This document shows, piece after piece, positions 12,001-25,600 of a stretch of 64,000 bases of DNA (position 1 is its first letter; each line of letters begins with the position of its first letter). Position numbers and translations under genes: made by a program. The notes under the pieces are model-generated. The model was given only the letters and a program-made list of their open reading frames with translations, ran no database searches and was not told the origin of the DNA. The stretch covers positions 19,158,001 through 19,222,000 of the forward strand of contig OU612072.1 of NCBI GenBank assembly GCA_914767715.1, read 5' to 3'. This stretch comes from Membranipora membranacea. Its lineage: Eukaryota > Bryozoa > Gymnolaemata > Cheilostomatida > Membraniporidae.

Positions 12001-13615
12001 TGGCATGTTTTTTTATGACAAAAGTGGCCCGGGTAAAAAAGGTTGCTGACGCCAAACAAAGAGGAGCATTCCCAAACGGGTTTCAGTTTCAAAGTCAGCA
12101 TGAAATTGCCTACATTATAGAGCAGGTTAGAAGGAAATCTATTTTTTAAACTGGCCGTAAAAAAAACCAAGGGTCCCCCCTCTGATACTTTTTTAAATTT
12201 TAAATTCGTTCTAATTCCTGTTCTATGTATCGTAGGATCTTGATATTCGGGATTTTGAATGAGGCCAATGAGTCCATCAGCTGGTCAGAGTTTGAAAGAA
12301 TTCCGATGGCTATTTCAAATTTGAGCCTGCCGTTTGGCATGTTTTTTTATGACAAAAGTGGCCCTCGTTGAAAACGTTGCTGACGCCAAACTAAGAGGAG
12401 CAGTCCCAAACGGGTTTCAGTTTCAAATTCAGCATGAAATTGCCTACGTTATAGAGTAGGTTAGAAGGAAATCTATTTTTTAAACTGGCCGTAAAAAAAA
12501 CCAAGGGTCCCCCCTTTGTTACTTTTTTTAATTTTAAACTCGCTCTAATTCCTGTTCTATTTATCGTAGGATCTTGATATTCGGGATTTAGAATGAGGCC
12601 AATGATGCCATCAGCTGGTCAGAGTTTGAAAGAATTCCGATGGCTATTTAAAACTTGAGCCTGCTGTTTGGCATGTTTTTTCATGACAAAAGTGACCCTC
12701 GTTTAAAAGGTTGCTGACGCCAAACAAAGAGGGGCAGTCCCGAACGGGTTTCAGTTTCAAAATCAGCATGAAATTGCCTACGTTAAAGAGCAGGTTAGAA
12801 GGAAATCTATTTTTTAAACTGGCCGTAAAAAAAACCAAGGGTCCCCCTTTGTTACTTTTTTAAATTTTAAACTCCCTCTAATTCCCGTTTTATTTATCGT
12901 AGGATCTTGATTTTCGGGACTTAGAATGAGGCCAATGAGGCCATCAACTGCTCAGAGTTTGAAAGAATTCCGATTGCTAATTCAAATTTAAGCCTGCCTT
13001 TTGGCATGTTTTTTCATGACAAAAGTGGCCCTCGTTAAAAAGGTTGCTGACTCCAAACAAAGAGGAGCAGTCCCGAAAGGGTTTCAGTTTCAAAGTCAGC
13101 ATGAAATTGCCTATGTTATAGAGCAGGTTAGAGGGAAATCTATTTTTTAAACTGGCCGTAAAAAAAACCAAGGGTCCCCCCTCTGTTACTTTTTTAAATT
13201 TTAAACTCGCTCTAATTCCTGTTCTATTTATCGTAGGATCTTGATATTCGGGATTTTGAATGAGGCTAATGAGGCCATCAACTGGTCAGAGTTTGAAAGA
13301 ATTCCAATTGCTATTTCAAATTTGAGCCTACCTTTTGGCATGTTTTTTCACGACAAAAGTGGCCCTCGTTAAAAAGGTTGCTGACGCCAAACAAAGAGGA
13401 GCAGTCCCGAACGAGTTTCAGTTTCAAAGTCAGCATGAAATTGCCTATGTTATAGAGCAGGTTAGAGGGAAATCTATTTTTTAAACTGGCCGTAAAAAAA
13501 ACCAAGGGTCCCCCCTCTGTTACTTTTTTAAATTTTAAACTTGCTCTAATTCCTGTTCTATTTATCCTAGGATCTTGATATTCGGGATTTTGAATGAGGC
13601 CAATGAGGCCATCAA
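9073..13615. repeat. 15-monomer tandem duplication (offset 5,007 bp), copy 2
   Basis: Copy 2 follows the seam at about 9,072, where B spelling changes to A inside a monomer. It tracks copy 1 to about 13,615 and then departs: copy 1 enters a B island, while copy 2 runs into a local run of nearly identical units. The departure suggests later exchange at the right end of one copy. Confidence 0.87.
12178..12679. repeat. B-type island, second copy of the 7.2-kb island
   Basis: This stretch repeats the island at 7,171-7,672 exactly 5,007 bp downstream, with the same ctctgata, tctatgtatcg, catcagctgg and gagtaggtt markers. One substitution is seen near 12,271 (agtccatc against aggccatc). Its presence in both copies shows the B patch was in place before the 5-kb duplication. 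Confidence 0.8.
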
Positions 13616-15048
13616 CTGGTCAGAGTTTGAAAGAATTCCAATTGCTATTTCAAATTTGAGCCTACCTTTTGGCATGTTTTTTCACGACAAAAGTGGCCCT
13701 CGTTAAAAAGGTTGCTGACGCCAAACAAAGAGGAGCAGTCCCGAACGAGTTTCAGTTTCAAAGTCAGCATGAAATTGCCTATTTTATAGAGCAGGTTAGA
13801 GGGAAATCTATTTTTTAAACTGGCCGTAAAAAAAACCAAGGGTCCCCCCTCTGTTACTTTTTTAAATTTTAAACTTGCTCTAATTCCTGTTCTATTTATC
13901 CTAGGATCTTGATATTCGGGATTTTGAATGAGGCCAATGAGGCCATCAACTGGTCAGAGTTTGAAAGAATTCCAATTGCTATTTCAAATTTGAGCCTACC
14001 TTTTGGCATGTTTTTTCACGACAAAAGTGGCCCTCGTTAAAAAGGTTGCTGACGCCAAACAAAGAGGAGCAGTCCCGAACGAGTTTCAGTTTCAAAGTCA
14101 GCATGAAATTGCCTATGTTATAGAGCAGGTTAGAGGGAAATCTATTTTTTAAACTGGCCGTAAAAAAAACCAAGGGTCCCCTCTCTGTTACTTTTTTAAA
14201 TTTTAAACTCGCTCTAATTCCTGTTCTATTTATCGTAGGATCTTGATATTTGGGATTTTGAATGAGGCTAATGAGGCCATCAACTGGTCAGAGTTTGAAA
14301 GAATTCCAATTGCTATTTCAAATTTGAGCCTGCCTTTTGGCATGTTTTTTCATGACAAAAGTGACCCTCGTTTAAAAGGTTGCTGACGCCAAACAAAGAG
14401 GAGCAATCCCGAACGGGTTTCAGTTTCAAAGTCAGCATGAAATTGACTACGTTATAGAGCAGGTTAGAAGGAAATCAATTTTTTAAACTGGCTGTAAAAA
14501 AGACCAAGGGTCTCCCCTTTGTTACTTTTTTAAATTTTAAACTCGCTCTAATTCCTGTTCTATTTATCGGAGGATCTTGATATTCGGGACTTAGAATGAG
14601 GCCAATGAGGCCATCAACTGGTCAGAGTTTGAAAGAATTCCGATAGCTATTTCAAATTTGAGCCTGCCGTTTGGCATGTTTTTTTATGACAAAAGTGGCC
14701 CAGGTTAAAAAGGTTGCTGACGCCAAACAAAGAGGAGCAGTCCCAAACGGGTTTCAGTTTCAAAATCAGCATGGAATTGCCTACGTTAACGAGCAGGTTA
14801 GAAGGAAATCTATTTTTTAAACTGGCCGTAAAAAAAACCAAGGGTCCCCCTTTGTTACTTTTTTAAATTTTAAACTTCCTCTAATTCCTGTTCTATTTAT
14901 CGTAGGATCTTGATATTCGGGACTTAGAATGAGGCCAATGAGGCCATCAACTGCTCAGAGTTTGAAAGAATTCCGATTGCTAATTCAATTTTAAGCCTGC
15001 CTTTTGGCATGTTTTTTCATGACAAAAGTGGCCCTCGTTAAAAAGGTT
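12680..15048. repeat. Segment duplicated at 30.0-32.4 kb (offset ~17,340 bp), left copy
   Basis: This segment contains the tail of a class 6 unit, a class 5 unit, the triplicated units and the class with gatagctatttc and catggaattg. The order and private variants match 30,019-32,388. The offset moves from 17,339 to 17,340 because the right copy has a nine-A rather than eight-A tract near 30,833. Similarity ends near 15,048, where gactcc meets gacgcaaaac. Confidence 0.82.
13259..14260. repeat. Local triplication of one monomer type
   Basis: Three consecutive units carry the same combination: cctaccttttggc with cacgac, gaggagcagtcccgaacgag, and cctatgttatagagcagg. They are almost identical to one another, with one unit having cctattttatag near 13,780. 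This is recent amplification of a single unit, seen again at 30,598-31,600. Confidence 0.8.
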
Positions 15049-15110
15049 GCTGACTCCAAACAAAGAGGAGCAGTCCCGAACGGGTTTCAGTTTCAAAGTC
15101 AGCATGAAAT

Positions 15111-15126
15111 TGCCTATGTGCAGGTT
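15111..15126. other. 6-bp deletion marking a 328-bp monomer (first of four)
   Basis: The usual cctatgttatagagcagg reads cctatgtgcagg here, giving a 328-bp unit. The same deletion is at about 18,449, 32,791 and 34,453, and nowhere else that I noticed. All four units share the surrounding class 4/5 spelling, so they descend from one deletion event and serve as a tag for the larger duplications. Confidence 0.85.
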
Positions 15127-16779
15127 AGAGGGAAATCTATTTTTTAAACTGGCCGTAAAAAAAACCAAGGGTCCCCCCTCTGTTACTTTTTTAAATTTTA
15201 AACTCGCTCTAATTCCTGTTCTATTTATCGTAGGATCTTGATATTCGGGATTTTGAATGAGGCCAATGAGGCCATCAACTGGTCAGAGTTTGAAAGAATT
15301 CCAATTGCTATTTCAAATTTGAGCCTGCCTTTTGGCATGTTTTTTCATGACAAAAGTGACCCTCGTTTAAAAGGTTGCTGACGCCAAACAAAGAGGGGCA
15401 GTCCCGAACGGGTTTCAAATTCAAAATCAGAATGAAATTACCTACGTTAAAGAGCAGGTTAGAAGGAAATCTATTTTTTAAACTGGCCGTAAAAAAAACC
15501 AAGGGTCCCCCTTTGTTACTTTTTTAAATTTTAAACTCCCTCTAATTCCTGTTCTATTTATCGTAGGATCTTGATATTCGGGACTTAGAATGAGGCCAAT
15601 GAGGCCATCAACTGCTCAGAGTTTGAAAGAATTCCGATTGCTAATTCAAATTTAAGCCTGCCTTTTGGCATGTTTTTTCATGACAAAAGTGGCCCTCGTT
15701 AAAAAGGTTGCTGACTCCAAACAAAGAGCAGCAGTCCCGAACGGGTTTCAGTTTCAAAGTCAGCATGAAATTGCCTATGTTACAGAGCAGGTTAGAGGGA
15801 AATCTATTTTTTAAACTGGCCGTAAAAAAAACCAAGGGTCCCCCCTCTGTTACTTTTTTAAATTTTAAACTCGCTCTAATTCCTGTTCTATTTATCGTAG
15901 GATCTTGATATTCGGGACTTAGAATGAGGCCAATGAGGCCATCAACTGCTCAGAGTTTAAAAGAATTCCAATTGCTATTTCAAATTTGAGCCTGCCTTTT
16001 GGCATGTTTTTTCATGACAAAAGTGGCCCTCGTTAAAAAGGTTGCTGACTCCAAACAAAGAGGAGCAGTCCCGAACGGGTTTCAGTTTCAAAGTCAGCAT
16101 GAAATTGCCTATGTTATAGAGCAGGTTAGAGGGAAATCTATTTTTTAAACTGGCCGTAAAAAAAAACCAAGGGTCCCCCCTCTGTTACTTTTTTAAATTT
16201 TAAACTCGCTCTAATTCCTGTTCTATTTATCCTAGGATCTTGATATCCGGGATTTTGAATGAGGCCAATGAGGCCATCAACTGGTCAGAGTTTGATAGAA
16301 TTCCAATTGCTATTTCAAATTTGAGCCTACCTTTTGGCATGTTTTTTCACGACAAAAGTGGCCCTCGTTAAAAAGGTTGCTGACGCCAAACAAAGAGGGG
16401 CAGTCCCGAACGGGTTTCAGTTTCAAAGTCAGCATGAAATTGCCTACGTGATAGAGCAGGTTAGAAGAAAATATCTTTTTTAACCTGGCCGTAAAAAAAC
16501 CAAGGGTCCCCCCTTTGTTACTTTTTTAAATTTTAAACTCGCTCTAATTCCTGTTCTATTTATCGTAGGATCTTGATATTCGGGACTTAGAATGAGGCCA
16601 ATGAGGCCATCAACTGGTCAGAGTTTGAAAGAATTCCGATGGCTATTTCAAATTTGAGCCTGCTGCTTGGCATGTTTTTTTATGACAAAAGTGGCCCGGG
16701 TAAAAAAGGTTGCTGACGCCAAACAAAGAGGAGCATTCCCAAACGGGTTTCAGTTTCAAAGTCAGCATGAAATTGCCTA

Positions 16780-18488
16780 TGTTATAGAGCAGGTTAGAGG
16801 GAAATCTATTTTTTAAACTGGCCGTAAAAAAAACCAAGGGTCCCCCCTCTGTTACTTTTTTAAATTTTAAACTTGCTCTAATTCCTGTTCTATTTATCCT
16901 AGGATCTTGATATTCGGGATTTTGAATGAGGCCAATGAGGCCATCAACTGGTCAGAGTTTGAAAGAATTCCAACTGCTATTTCAAATTTGAGCCTACCTT
17001 TTGGCATGTTTTTTCACGACAAAAGTGGCCCTCGTTAAAAAGGTTGCTGACGCCAAACAAAGAGGAGCAATCCCGAACGAGTTTCAGTTTCAAAGTCAGC
17101 ATGAAATTGCCTATGTTATAGAGCAGGTTAGAGGGAAATCTATTTTTTAAACTGGCCGTAAAAAAAACCAAGGGTCCCCCCTCTGTTACTTTTTTAAATT
17201 TTAAACTCGCTCTAATTCCTGTTCTATTTATCGTAGGATCTTGATATTCGGGATTTTGAATGAGGCTAATGAGGCCATCAACTGGTCAGAGTTTGAAAGA
17301 ATTCCAATTGCTATTTCAAATTTGAGCCTGCCTTTTGGCATGTTTTTTCATGACAAAAGTGACCCTCGTTTAAAAGGTTGCTGACGCCAAACAAAGAGGA
17401 GCAATCCCGAACGGGTTTCAGTTTCAAAGTCAGCATGAAATTGACTACGTTATAGAGCAGGTTAGAAGGAAATCAATTTTTTAAACTGGCTGTAAAAAAG
17501 ACCAAGGGTCTCCCCTTTGTTACTTTTTTAAATTTTAAACTCGCTCTAATTCCTGTTCTATTTATCGGAGGATCTTGATATTCGGGACTTAGAATGAGGC
17601 CAATGAGGCCATCAACTGGTCAGAGTTTGAAAGAATTCCGATAGCTATTTCAAATTTGAGCCTGCCGTTTGGCATGTTTTTTTATGACAAAAGTGGCCCA
17701 GGTTAAAAAGGTTGCTGACGCCAAACAAAGAGGAGCAGTCCCAAACGGGTTTCAGTTTCAAAATCAGCATGGAATTGCCTACGTTAAAGAGCAGGTTAGA
17801 AGGAAATCTATTTTTTAAACTGGCCGTAAAAAAAACCAAGGGTCCCCCTTTGTTACTTTTTTAAATTTTAAACTTCCTCTAATTCCTGTTCTATTTATCG
17901 TAGGATCTTGATATTCGGGACTTAGAATGAGGCCAATGAGGCCATCAACTGCTCAGAGTTTGAAAGAATTCCGATTGCTAATTCAATTTTAAGCCTGCCT
18001 TTTGGCATGTTTTTTCATGACAAAAGTGGCCCTCGTTAAAAAGGTTGCTGACGCAAAACAAAGAGGAGCAGTCCCGAACGGGTTTCAGTTTCAAAATCAG
18101 CATGAAATTGCCTACGTTAAAGAGCAGGTTAGAAGGAAATCTATTTTTTAAACTGGCCGTAAAAAAAACCAAGGGTCCCCCTTTGTTACTTTTTTAAATT
18201 TTAAACTCCCTCTAATTCCTGTTCTATTTATTGTAGGATCTTGATATTCGGGACTTAGAATGAGGCCAATGATGCCATCAACTGCTCAGAGTTTGAAAGA
18301 ATTCCGATTGCTAATTCAAATTTAAGCCTGCCTTTTGGCATGTTTTTTCATGACAAAAGTGGCCCTCGTTAAAAAGGTTGCTGACTCCAAACAAAGAGGA
18401 GCAGTCCCGAACGGGTTTCAGTTTCAAAGTCAGCATGAAATTGCCTATGTGCAGGTTAGAGGGAAATCTATTTTTTAAACTGGCCGTA
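16780..18488. repeat. Segment duplicated at 31.1-32.8 kb (offset 14,342 bp)
   Basis: Rare shared variants are gatagctatttc, catggaattgcc, aaacttcctc, gacgcaaaac near 18,050 and the 6-bp deletion at 18,449. The match ends near 18,488, where this copy has gtaacaaaaacc and a C5 run. Single differences occur near 16,975 (aactgctat) and 17,070 (gcaatcccg). Confidence 0.82.
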
Positions 18489-19677
18489 ACAAAAACCAAG
18501 GGTCCCCCTTTGTTACTTTTTTAAATTTTAAACTCCCTCTAATTCCTGTTCTATTTATCGTAGGATCTTGATATTCGGGACTTAGAATGAGGCCAATGAG
18601 GCCATCAACTGCTCAGAGTTTGAAAGAATTCCGATTGCTAATTCAAATTTAAGCCTGCCTTTTGGCATGTTTTTTCATGACAAAAGTGGCCCTCGTTAAA
18701 AAGGTTGCTGACTCCAAACAAAGAGGAGCAGTCCCGAACGGGTTTCAGTTTCAAAGTCAGCATGAAATTGCCTATGTTATAGAGCTGGTTAGAGGGAAAT
18801 CTATTTTTTAAACTGGCCGTAAAAAAAACCAAGGGTCCCCCCTCTGTTACTTTTTTAAATTTTAAACTCGCTCTAATTCCTGTTCTATTTATCGTAGGAT
18901 CTTGATATTCGGGATTTTGAATGAGGCCAATGAGGCCATCAACTGGTCAGAGTTTGAAAGAATTCCAATTGCTATTTCAAATTTGAGCCTGCCTTTTGGC
19001 ATGTTTTTTCATGACAAAAGTGACCCTCGTTTAAAAGGTTGCTGACGCCAAACAAGGAGGGGCAGTCCCGAACGGGTTTCAGTTTCAAAATCAGCATGAA
19101 ATTGCCTACGTTAAAGAGCAGGTTAGAAGGAAATCTATTTTTTAAACTGGCCGTAACAAAAACCAAGGGTCCCCCTTTGTTACTTTTTTAAATTTTAAAC
19201 TCCCTCTAATTCCTGTTCTATTTATCGTAGGATCTTGATATTCGGGACTTAGAATGAGGCCAATGCGGCCATCAACTGCTCAGAGTTTGAAAGAATTCCG
19301 ATTGCTAATTCAAATTTAAGCCTGCCTTTTGGCATGTTTTTTCATGACAAAAGTGGCCCTCGTTAAAAAGGTTGCTGACTCCAAACAAAGAGGAGCAGTC
19401 CCGAACGGGTTTCAGTTTCAAAGTCAGCATGAAATTGCCTATGTTATAGAGCAGGTTAGAGGGAAATCTATTTTTTAAACTGGCCGTAAAAAAAACCAAG
19501 GGTCCCCCCTCTGTTACTTTTTTAAAGTTTAAACTCGCTCTAATTCCTGTTCTATTTATCCTAGGATCTTGATATTCGGGATTTTGAATGAGGCCAATGA
19601 GGCCATCAGCTGGTCAGAGTTTGAAAGAATTCCGATTGCTATTTCAAATTTGAGCCTGCCTTTTGGCATGTTTTTTC

Positions 19678-22600
19678 ATGACAAAAGTGACCCTCGTTTA
19701 AAAGGTTGCTGACGCCAAACAAAGAGGGGCAGTCCCGAACGGGTTTCAAATTCAAAATCAGCATGAAATTACCTACGTTAAAGAGCAGGTTAGAAGGAAA
19801 TCTATTTTTTAAACTGGCCGTAAAAAAAACCAAGGGTCCCCCTTTGTTACTTTTTTAAATTTTAAACTCCCTCTAATTCCTGTTCTATTTATCGTAGGAT
19901 CTTGATATTCGGGACTTAGAATGAGGCCAATGAGGCCATCAACTGCTCAGAGTTTGAAAGAATTCCGATTGCTAATTCAAATTTAAGCCTGCCTTTTGGC
20001 ATGTTTTTTCATGACAAAAGTGGCCCTCGTTAAAAAGGTTGCTGACTCCAAACAAAGAGGAGCAGTCCCGAACGGGTTTCAGTTTCAAAGTCAGCATGAA
20101 ATTGCCTATGTTATAGAGCAGGTTAGAGGGAAATCTATTTTTTAAACTGGCCGTAAAAAAAACCAAGGGTCCCCCCTCTGTTACTTTTTTAAATATTAAA
20201 CTCGCTCTAATTCCTGTTCTATTTATCCTAGGATCTTGATATTCGGGATTTTGAATGAGGCCAATGAGGCCATCAACTGGTCAGAGTTTGATAGAATTCC
20301 AATTGCTATTTCAAATTTGAGCCTACCTTTTGGCATGTTTTTTCACGACAAAAGTGGCCCTCGTTAAAAAGGTTGCTGACGCCAAACAAAGAGGGGCAGT
20401 CCCGAACGGGTTTCAGTTTCAAAGTCAGCATGAAATTGCCTACGTGATAGAGCAGGTTAGAAGAAAATATCTTTTTTAAACTGGCCGTAAAAAAAACCAA
20501 GGGTCCCCCCTTTGTTACTTTTTTAAATTTTAAACTCGCTCTAATTCCTGTTCTATTTATCGTAGGATCTTGATATTCGGGACTTAGAATGAGGCCAATG
20601 AGGCCATCAACTGGTCAGAGTTTGAAAGAATTCCGATGGCTATTTCAAATTTGAGCCTGCCGCTTGGCATGTTTTTTTATGACAAAAGTGGCCCGGGTAA
20701 AAAAGGTTGCTGACGCCAAACAAAGAGGAGCATTCCCAAACGGGTTTCAGTTTCAAAGTCAGCATGAAATTGCCTACGTTATAGAGCAGGTTAGAAGGAA
20801 ATATATTTTTTAAACTGGCCGTAAAAAACCCAAGGGTCCCCCCTTTGTTACTTTTCCAAATTTTAAACTCGCTCTAATTCCTGTTCTATTTATCGTAGGA
20901 TCTTGATATTCGGGACTTAGAATGAGGCCAATGAGGCCATCAACTTGTCAGAGTTTGAAATAATTCCGATGGCTATTTCAAATTTGAACCTGCCGTTTGG
21001 CATGTGTTTTTATGACAAAAGTGGCCCAGGTAAAAAAGGTTGCTGACGCCAAACAAAGAGGAGCAGTCCCGAACAGGTTTCAGTTTTAAAGTCAGCATGA
21101 AATTGCTCACGTTATAGAGCAGGTTAGAAGGAAATCTATTTTTTAAACTGGCCGTAAAAAAAACCAAGGGTCCCCCCTTTGTTACTTTTTTAAATTTTAA
21201 ACTCGCTCTAATTCCTGTTCTATTTATCGTAGGATCTCGATTTTCGTGACGTAGAATGAGGCCAATGAGGCCATCAACTGGTCAGAGTTTTAAAGAATTC
21301 TGATGGCTATTTCAAATTTGAGCCTGCCTTTTGGCATGTTTTTTCATGACAAAAGTGGCCCTTGTTAAAAAGGTTGCTGACTCCAAACAAAGAGGAGCAG
21401 TCCCGAACGGGTTTCAGTTTCAAAGTCAGCATGAAATTGCCTATGTTATAGAGCAGGTTAGAGGGAAATCTATTTTTTAAACTGGCCGTAAAAAAAACCA
21501 AGGGTCCCCCCTTTGTTACTTTTTTAAATTTTAAACTCGCTCTAATTCCTGTTCTATTTATCGTAGGATCTTGATATTCAGGATTTTGAATGAGGCCAAT
21601 GAGGCCATCAACTGGTCAGAGTTTGAAAGAATTCCAATTGCTATTTCAAATTTGAGCCTGCCTTTTGGCATGTTTTTTCATGACAAAAGTGACCCTCGTT
21701 TAAAAGGTTGCTGACGCCAAACAAAGAGGGGCAGTCCCGAACGGGTTTCAGTTTCAAAATCAGCATGAAATTGCCTACGTTAAAGAGCAGGTTAGAAGGA
21801 AATCTATTTTTTAAACTGGCCGTAAAAAAAACCAAGGGTCCCCCTTTGTTACTTTTTTAAATTTTAAACTCCCTCTAATTCCTGTTTTATTTATCGTAGG
21901 ATCTTGATATTCGGGACTTAGAATGAGGCCAATGAGGCCATCAACTGCTCAGAGTTTGAAAGAATTCCGATTGCTAATTCAAATTTAAGCCTGCCTTTTG
22001 GCATGTTTTTTCATGACAAAAGTGGCCCTCGTTAAAAAGGTTGCTGACTCCAAACAAAGAGGAGCAGTCCCGAACGGGTTTCAGTTTCAAAGTCAGCATG
22101 AAATTGCCTATGTTATAGAGCAGGTTAGAGGGAAATCTATTTTTTAAACTGGCCGTAAAAAAAACCAAGGGTCCCCCCTCTGTTACTTTTTTAAATTTTA
22201 AACTTGCTCTAATTCCTGTTCTATTTATCCTAGGATCTTGATATTCGGGATTTTGAATGACGCCAATGAGGCCATCAACTGGTCAGAGTTTGAAAGAATT
22301 CCAATTGCTATTTCAAATTTGAGCCTACCTTTTGGCATGTTTTTTCACGACAAAAGTGGCCCTCGTTAAAAAGGTTGCTGACGCCAAACAAAGAGGGGCA
22401 GTCCCGAACGGGTTTCAGTTTCAAAGTCAGCATGAAATTGCCTACGTGATAGAGCAGGTTAGAAGGAAATCTCTTTTTTAAACTGGCCGTAAAAAAGACC
22501 AAGGGTCCCCCCTTTGTTACTTTTTTAAATTTTAAACTCGCTCTAATTCCTGTTCTATTTATCGTAGGATCTTGATTTTCGGGACTTAGAATGAGGCCAA

Positions 22601-25600
22601 TGAGGCCATCAACTGGTCAGAGTTTGAAAGAATTCCGATTGCTATTTCAAATTTGAGCCTGCCGTTTGGCATGTTTTTTTATGACAAAAGTGGTCAAGGT
22701 TAAAAAGGTTGCTGACGCCAAACAAAGAGGAGCAATCCCGAACGGGTTTCAGTTTCAAAGTCAGCATGAAATTGACTATGTTATAGAGCAGGTTAGAAGG
22801 AAATCAATTTTTTAAACTGGCTGTAAAAAAGACCAAGGGTCTCCCCTTTGTTACTTTTTTAAATTTTAAACTCGCTCTTATTCCTGTTCTATTTATCGGA
22901 GGATCTTTATATTCGGGACTTAGAATGAGGCCAATGAGGCCATCAACTGCTCAGAGTTTGAAAGAATTCCGATTGCTAATTCAATTTTAAGCCTGCCTTT
23001 TGGCATGTTTTTTCATGACAAAAGTGGCCCTCGTTAAAAAGGTTGCTGACGCCAAACAAAGAGGAGCAGTCCCGAACGGGTTTCAGTTTCAAAATCAGCA
23101 TGAAATTGCCTACGTTAAAGAGCAGGTTAGAAGGAAATCTATTTTTTAAACTGGCCGTAAAAAAAACCAAGGGTCCCCCTTTGTTACTTTTTTAAATTTT
23201 AAACTCCCTCTAATTCCTGTTCTATTTATCGTAGGATCTTGATATTCGGGACTTAGAATGAGGCCAATGAGGCCATCAACTGCTCAGAGTTTGAAAGAAT
23301 TCCGATTGCCAATTCAATTTTAAGCCTGCCTTTTGGCATGTTTTTTCATGACAAAAGTGGCCCTCGTTAAAAAGGTTGCTGACGCCAAACAAAGAGGAGC
23401 AGTCCCGTACGGGTTTCAGTTTCAAAATCAGCATGAAATTGCCTACGTTAAAGAGCAGGTTAGAAGGAAATCTATTTTTTAAACTGGCCGTAAAAAAAAC
23501 CAAGGGTCCCCCTTTGTTACTTTTTTAAATTTTAAACTCCCTCTAAGTCCTGTTCTATTTATTGTAGGATCTTGATATTCGGGACTTAGAATGAGGCCAA
23601 TGATGCCATCAACTGCTCAGAGTTTGAAAGAATTCCGATTGCTAATTCAAAATTAAGCCTGCCTTTTGGCATGTTTTTTCATGACAAAAGTGGCCCTCGT
23701 TAAAAAGGTTCCTGACTCCAAACAAAGAGGAGCAGTCCCGAACGGGTTTCAGTTTCAAAGTCAGCATGAAATTGCCTATGTTATAGTGCAGGTTAAAGGG
23801 AAATCTATTTTTTAAACTGGCCGTAAAAAAAACCAAAGGTCCCCCCTTTGTTACTTTTTTAAACTTTAAACTCCCTCTAATTCCTGTTCTATTTATCGTA
23901 GGATCTTGATATTCGGGACTTAGAATGAGGCCAATGAGGCCATCAACTGCTCAGAGTTTGAAAGAATTCCGATTGCTAATTCAAATTTAAGCCTGCCTTT
24001 TGGCATGTTTTTTCATGACAAAAGTGGCCCTCGTTAAAAAGGTTGCTGACTCCAAACAAAGAGGAGCAGTCCCGAACGGGTTTCAGTTTCAAAGTCAGCA
24101 TGAAATTGCCTATGTTATAGAGCAGGTTAGAGGGAAATCTATTTTTTAAACTGGCCGTAAAAAAAACCAAGGGTCCCCCCTTTGTTACTTTTTTAAATTT
24201 TAAACTCGCTCTAATTCCTGTTCTATTTATCGTAGGATCTTGATATTCAGGATTTTGAATGAGGCCAATGAGGCCATCAACTGGTCAGAGTTTGAAAGAA
24301 TTCCAATTGCTATTTCAAATTTGAGCCTGCCTTTTGGCATGTTTTTTCATGACAAAAGTGACCCTCGTTTAAAAGGTTGCTGACGCCAAACAAAGAGGGG
24401 CAGTCCCGAACGGGTTTCAGTTTCAAAATCAGCATGAAATTGCCTACGTTAAAGAGCAGGTTAGAAGGAAATCTATTTTTTAAACTGGCCGTAAAAAAAA
24501 CCAAGGGTCCCCCTTTGTTACTTTTTTAAATTTTAAACTCCCTCTAATTCCTGTTTTATTTATCGTAGGATCTTGATATTCGGGACTTAGAATGAGGCCA
24601 ATGAGGCCATCAACTGCTCAGAGTTTGAAAGAATTCCGATTGCTAATTCAAATTTAAGCCTGCCTTTTGGCATGTTTTTTCATGACAAAAGTGGCCCTCG
24701 TTAAAAAGGTTGCTGACTCCAAACAAAGAGGAGCAGTCCCGAACGGGTTTCAGTTTCAAAGTCAGCATGAAATTGCCTATGTTATAGAGCAGGTTAGAGG
24801 GAAATCTATTTTTTAAACTGGCCGTAAAAAAAACCAAGGGTCCCCCCTCTGTTACTTTTTTAACTTTTAAACTTGCTCTAATTCCTGTTCTATTTATCCT
24901 AGGATCTTGATATTCGGGATTTTGAATGAGGCCAATGAGGCCATCAACTGGTCAGAGTTTGAAAGAATTCCAATTGCTATTTCAAATTTGAGCCTACCTT
25001 TTGGCATGTTTTTTCACGACAAAAGTGGCCCTCGTTAAAAAGGTTGCTGACGCCAAACAAAGAGGGGCAGTCCCGAACGGGTTTCAGTTTCAAAGTCAGC
25101 ATGAAATTGCCTACGTGATAGAGCAGGTTAGAAGGAAATCTCTTTTTTAAACTGGCCGTAAAAAAGACCAAGGGTCCCCCCTTTGTTACTTTTTTAAATT
25201 TTAAACTCGCTCTAATTCCTGTTCTATTTATCGTAGGATCTTGATTTTCGGGACTTAGAATGAGGCCAATGAGGCCATCAACTGGTCAGAGTTTGAAAGA
25301 ATTCCGATTGCTATTTCAAATTTGAGCCTGCCGTTTGGCATGTTTTTTTATGACAAAAGTGGTCAAGGTTAAAAAGGTTGCTGACGCCAAACAAAGAGGA
25401 GCAATCCCGAACGGGTTTCAGTTTCAAAGTCAGCATGAAATTGACTATGTTATAGAGCAGGTTAGAAGGAAATCAATTTTTTAAACTGGCTGTAAAAAAG
25501 ACCAAGGGTCTCCCCTTTGTTACTTTTTTAAATTTTAAACTCGCTCTTATTCCTGTTCTATTTATCGGAGGATCTTTATATTCGGGACTTAGAATGAGGC

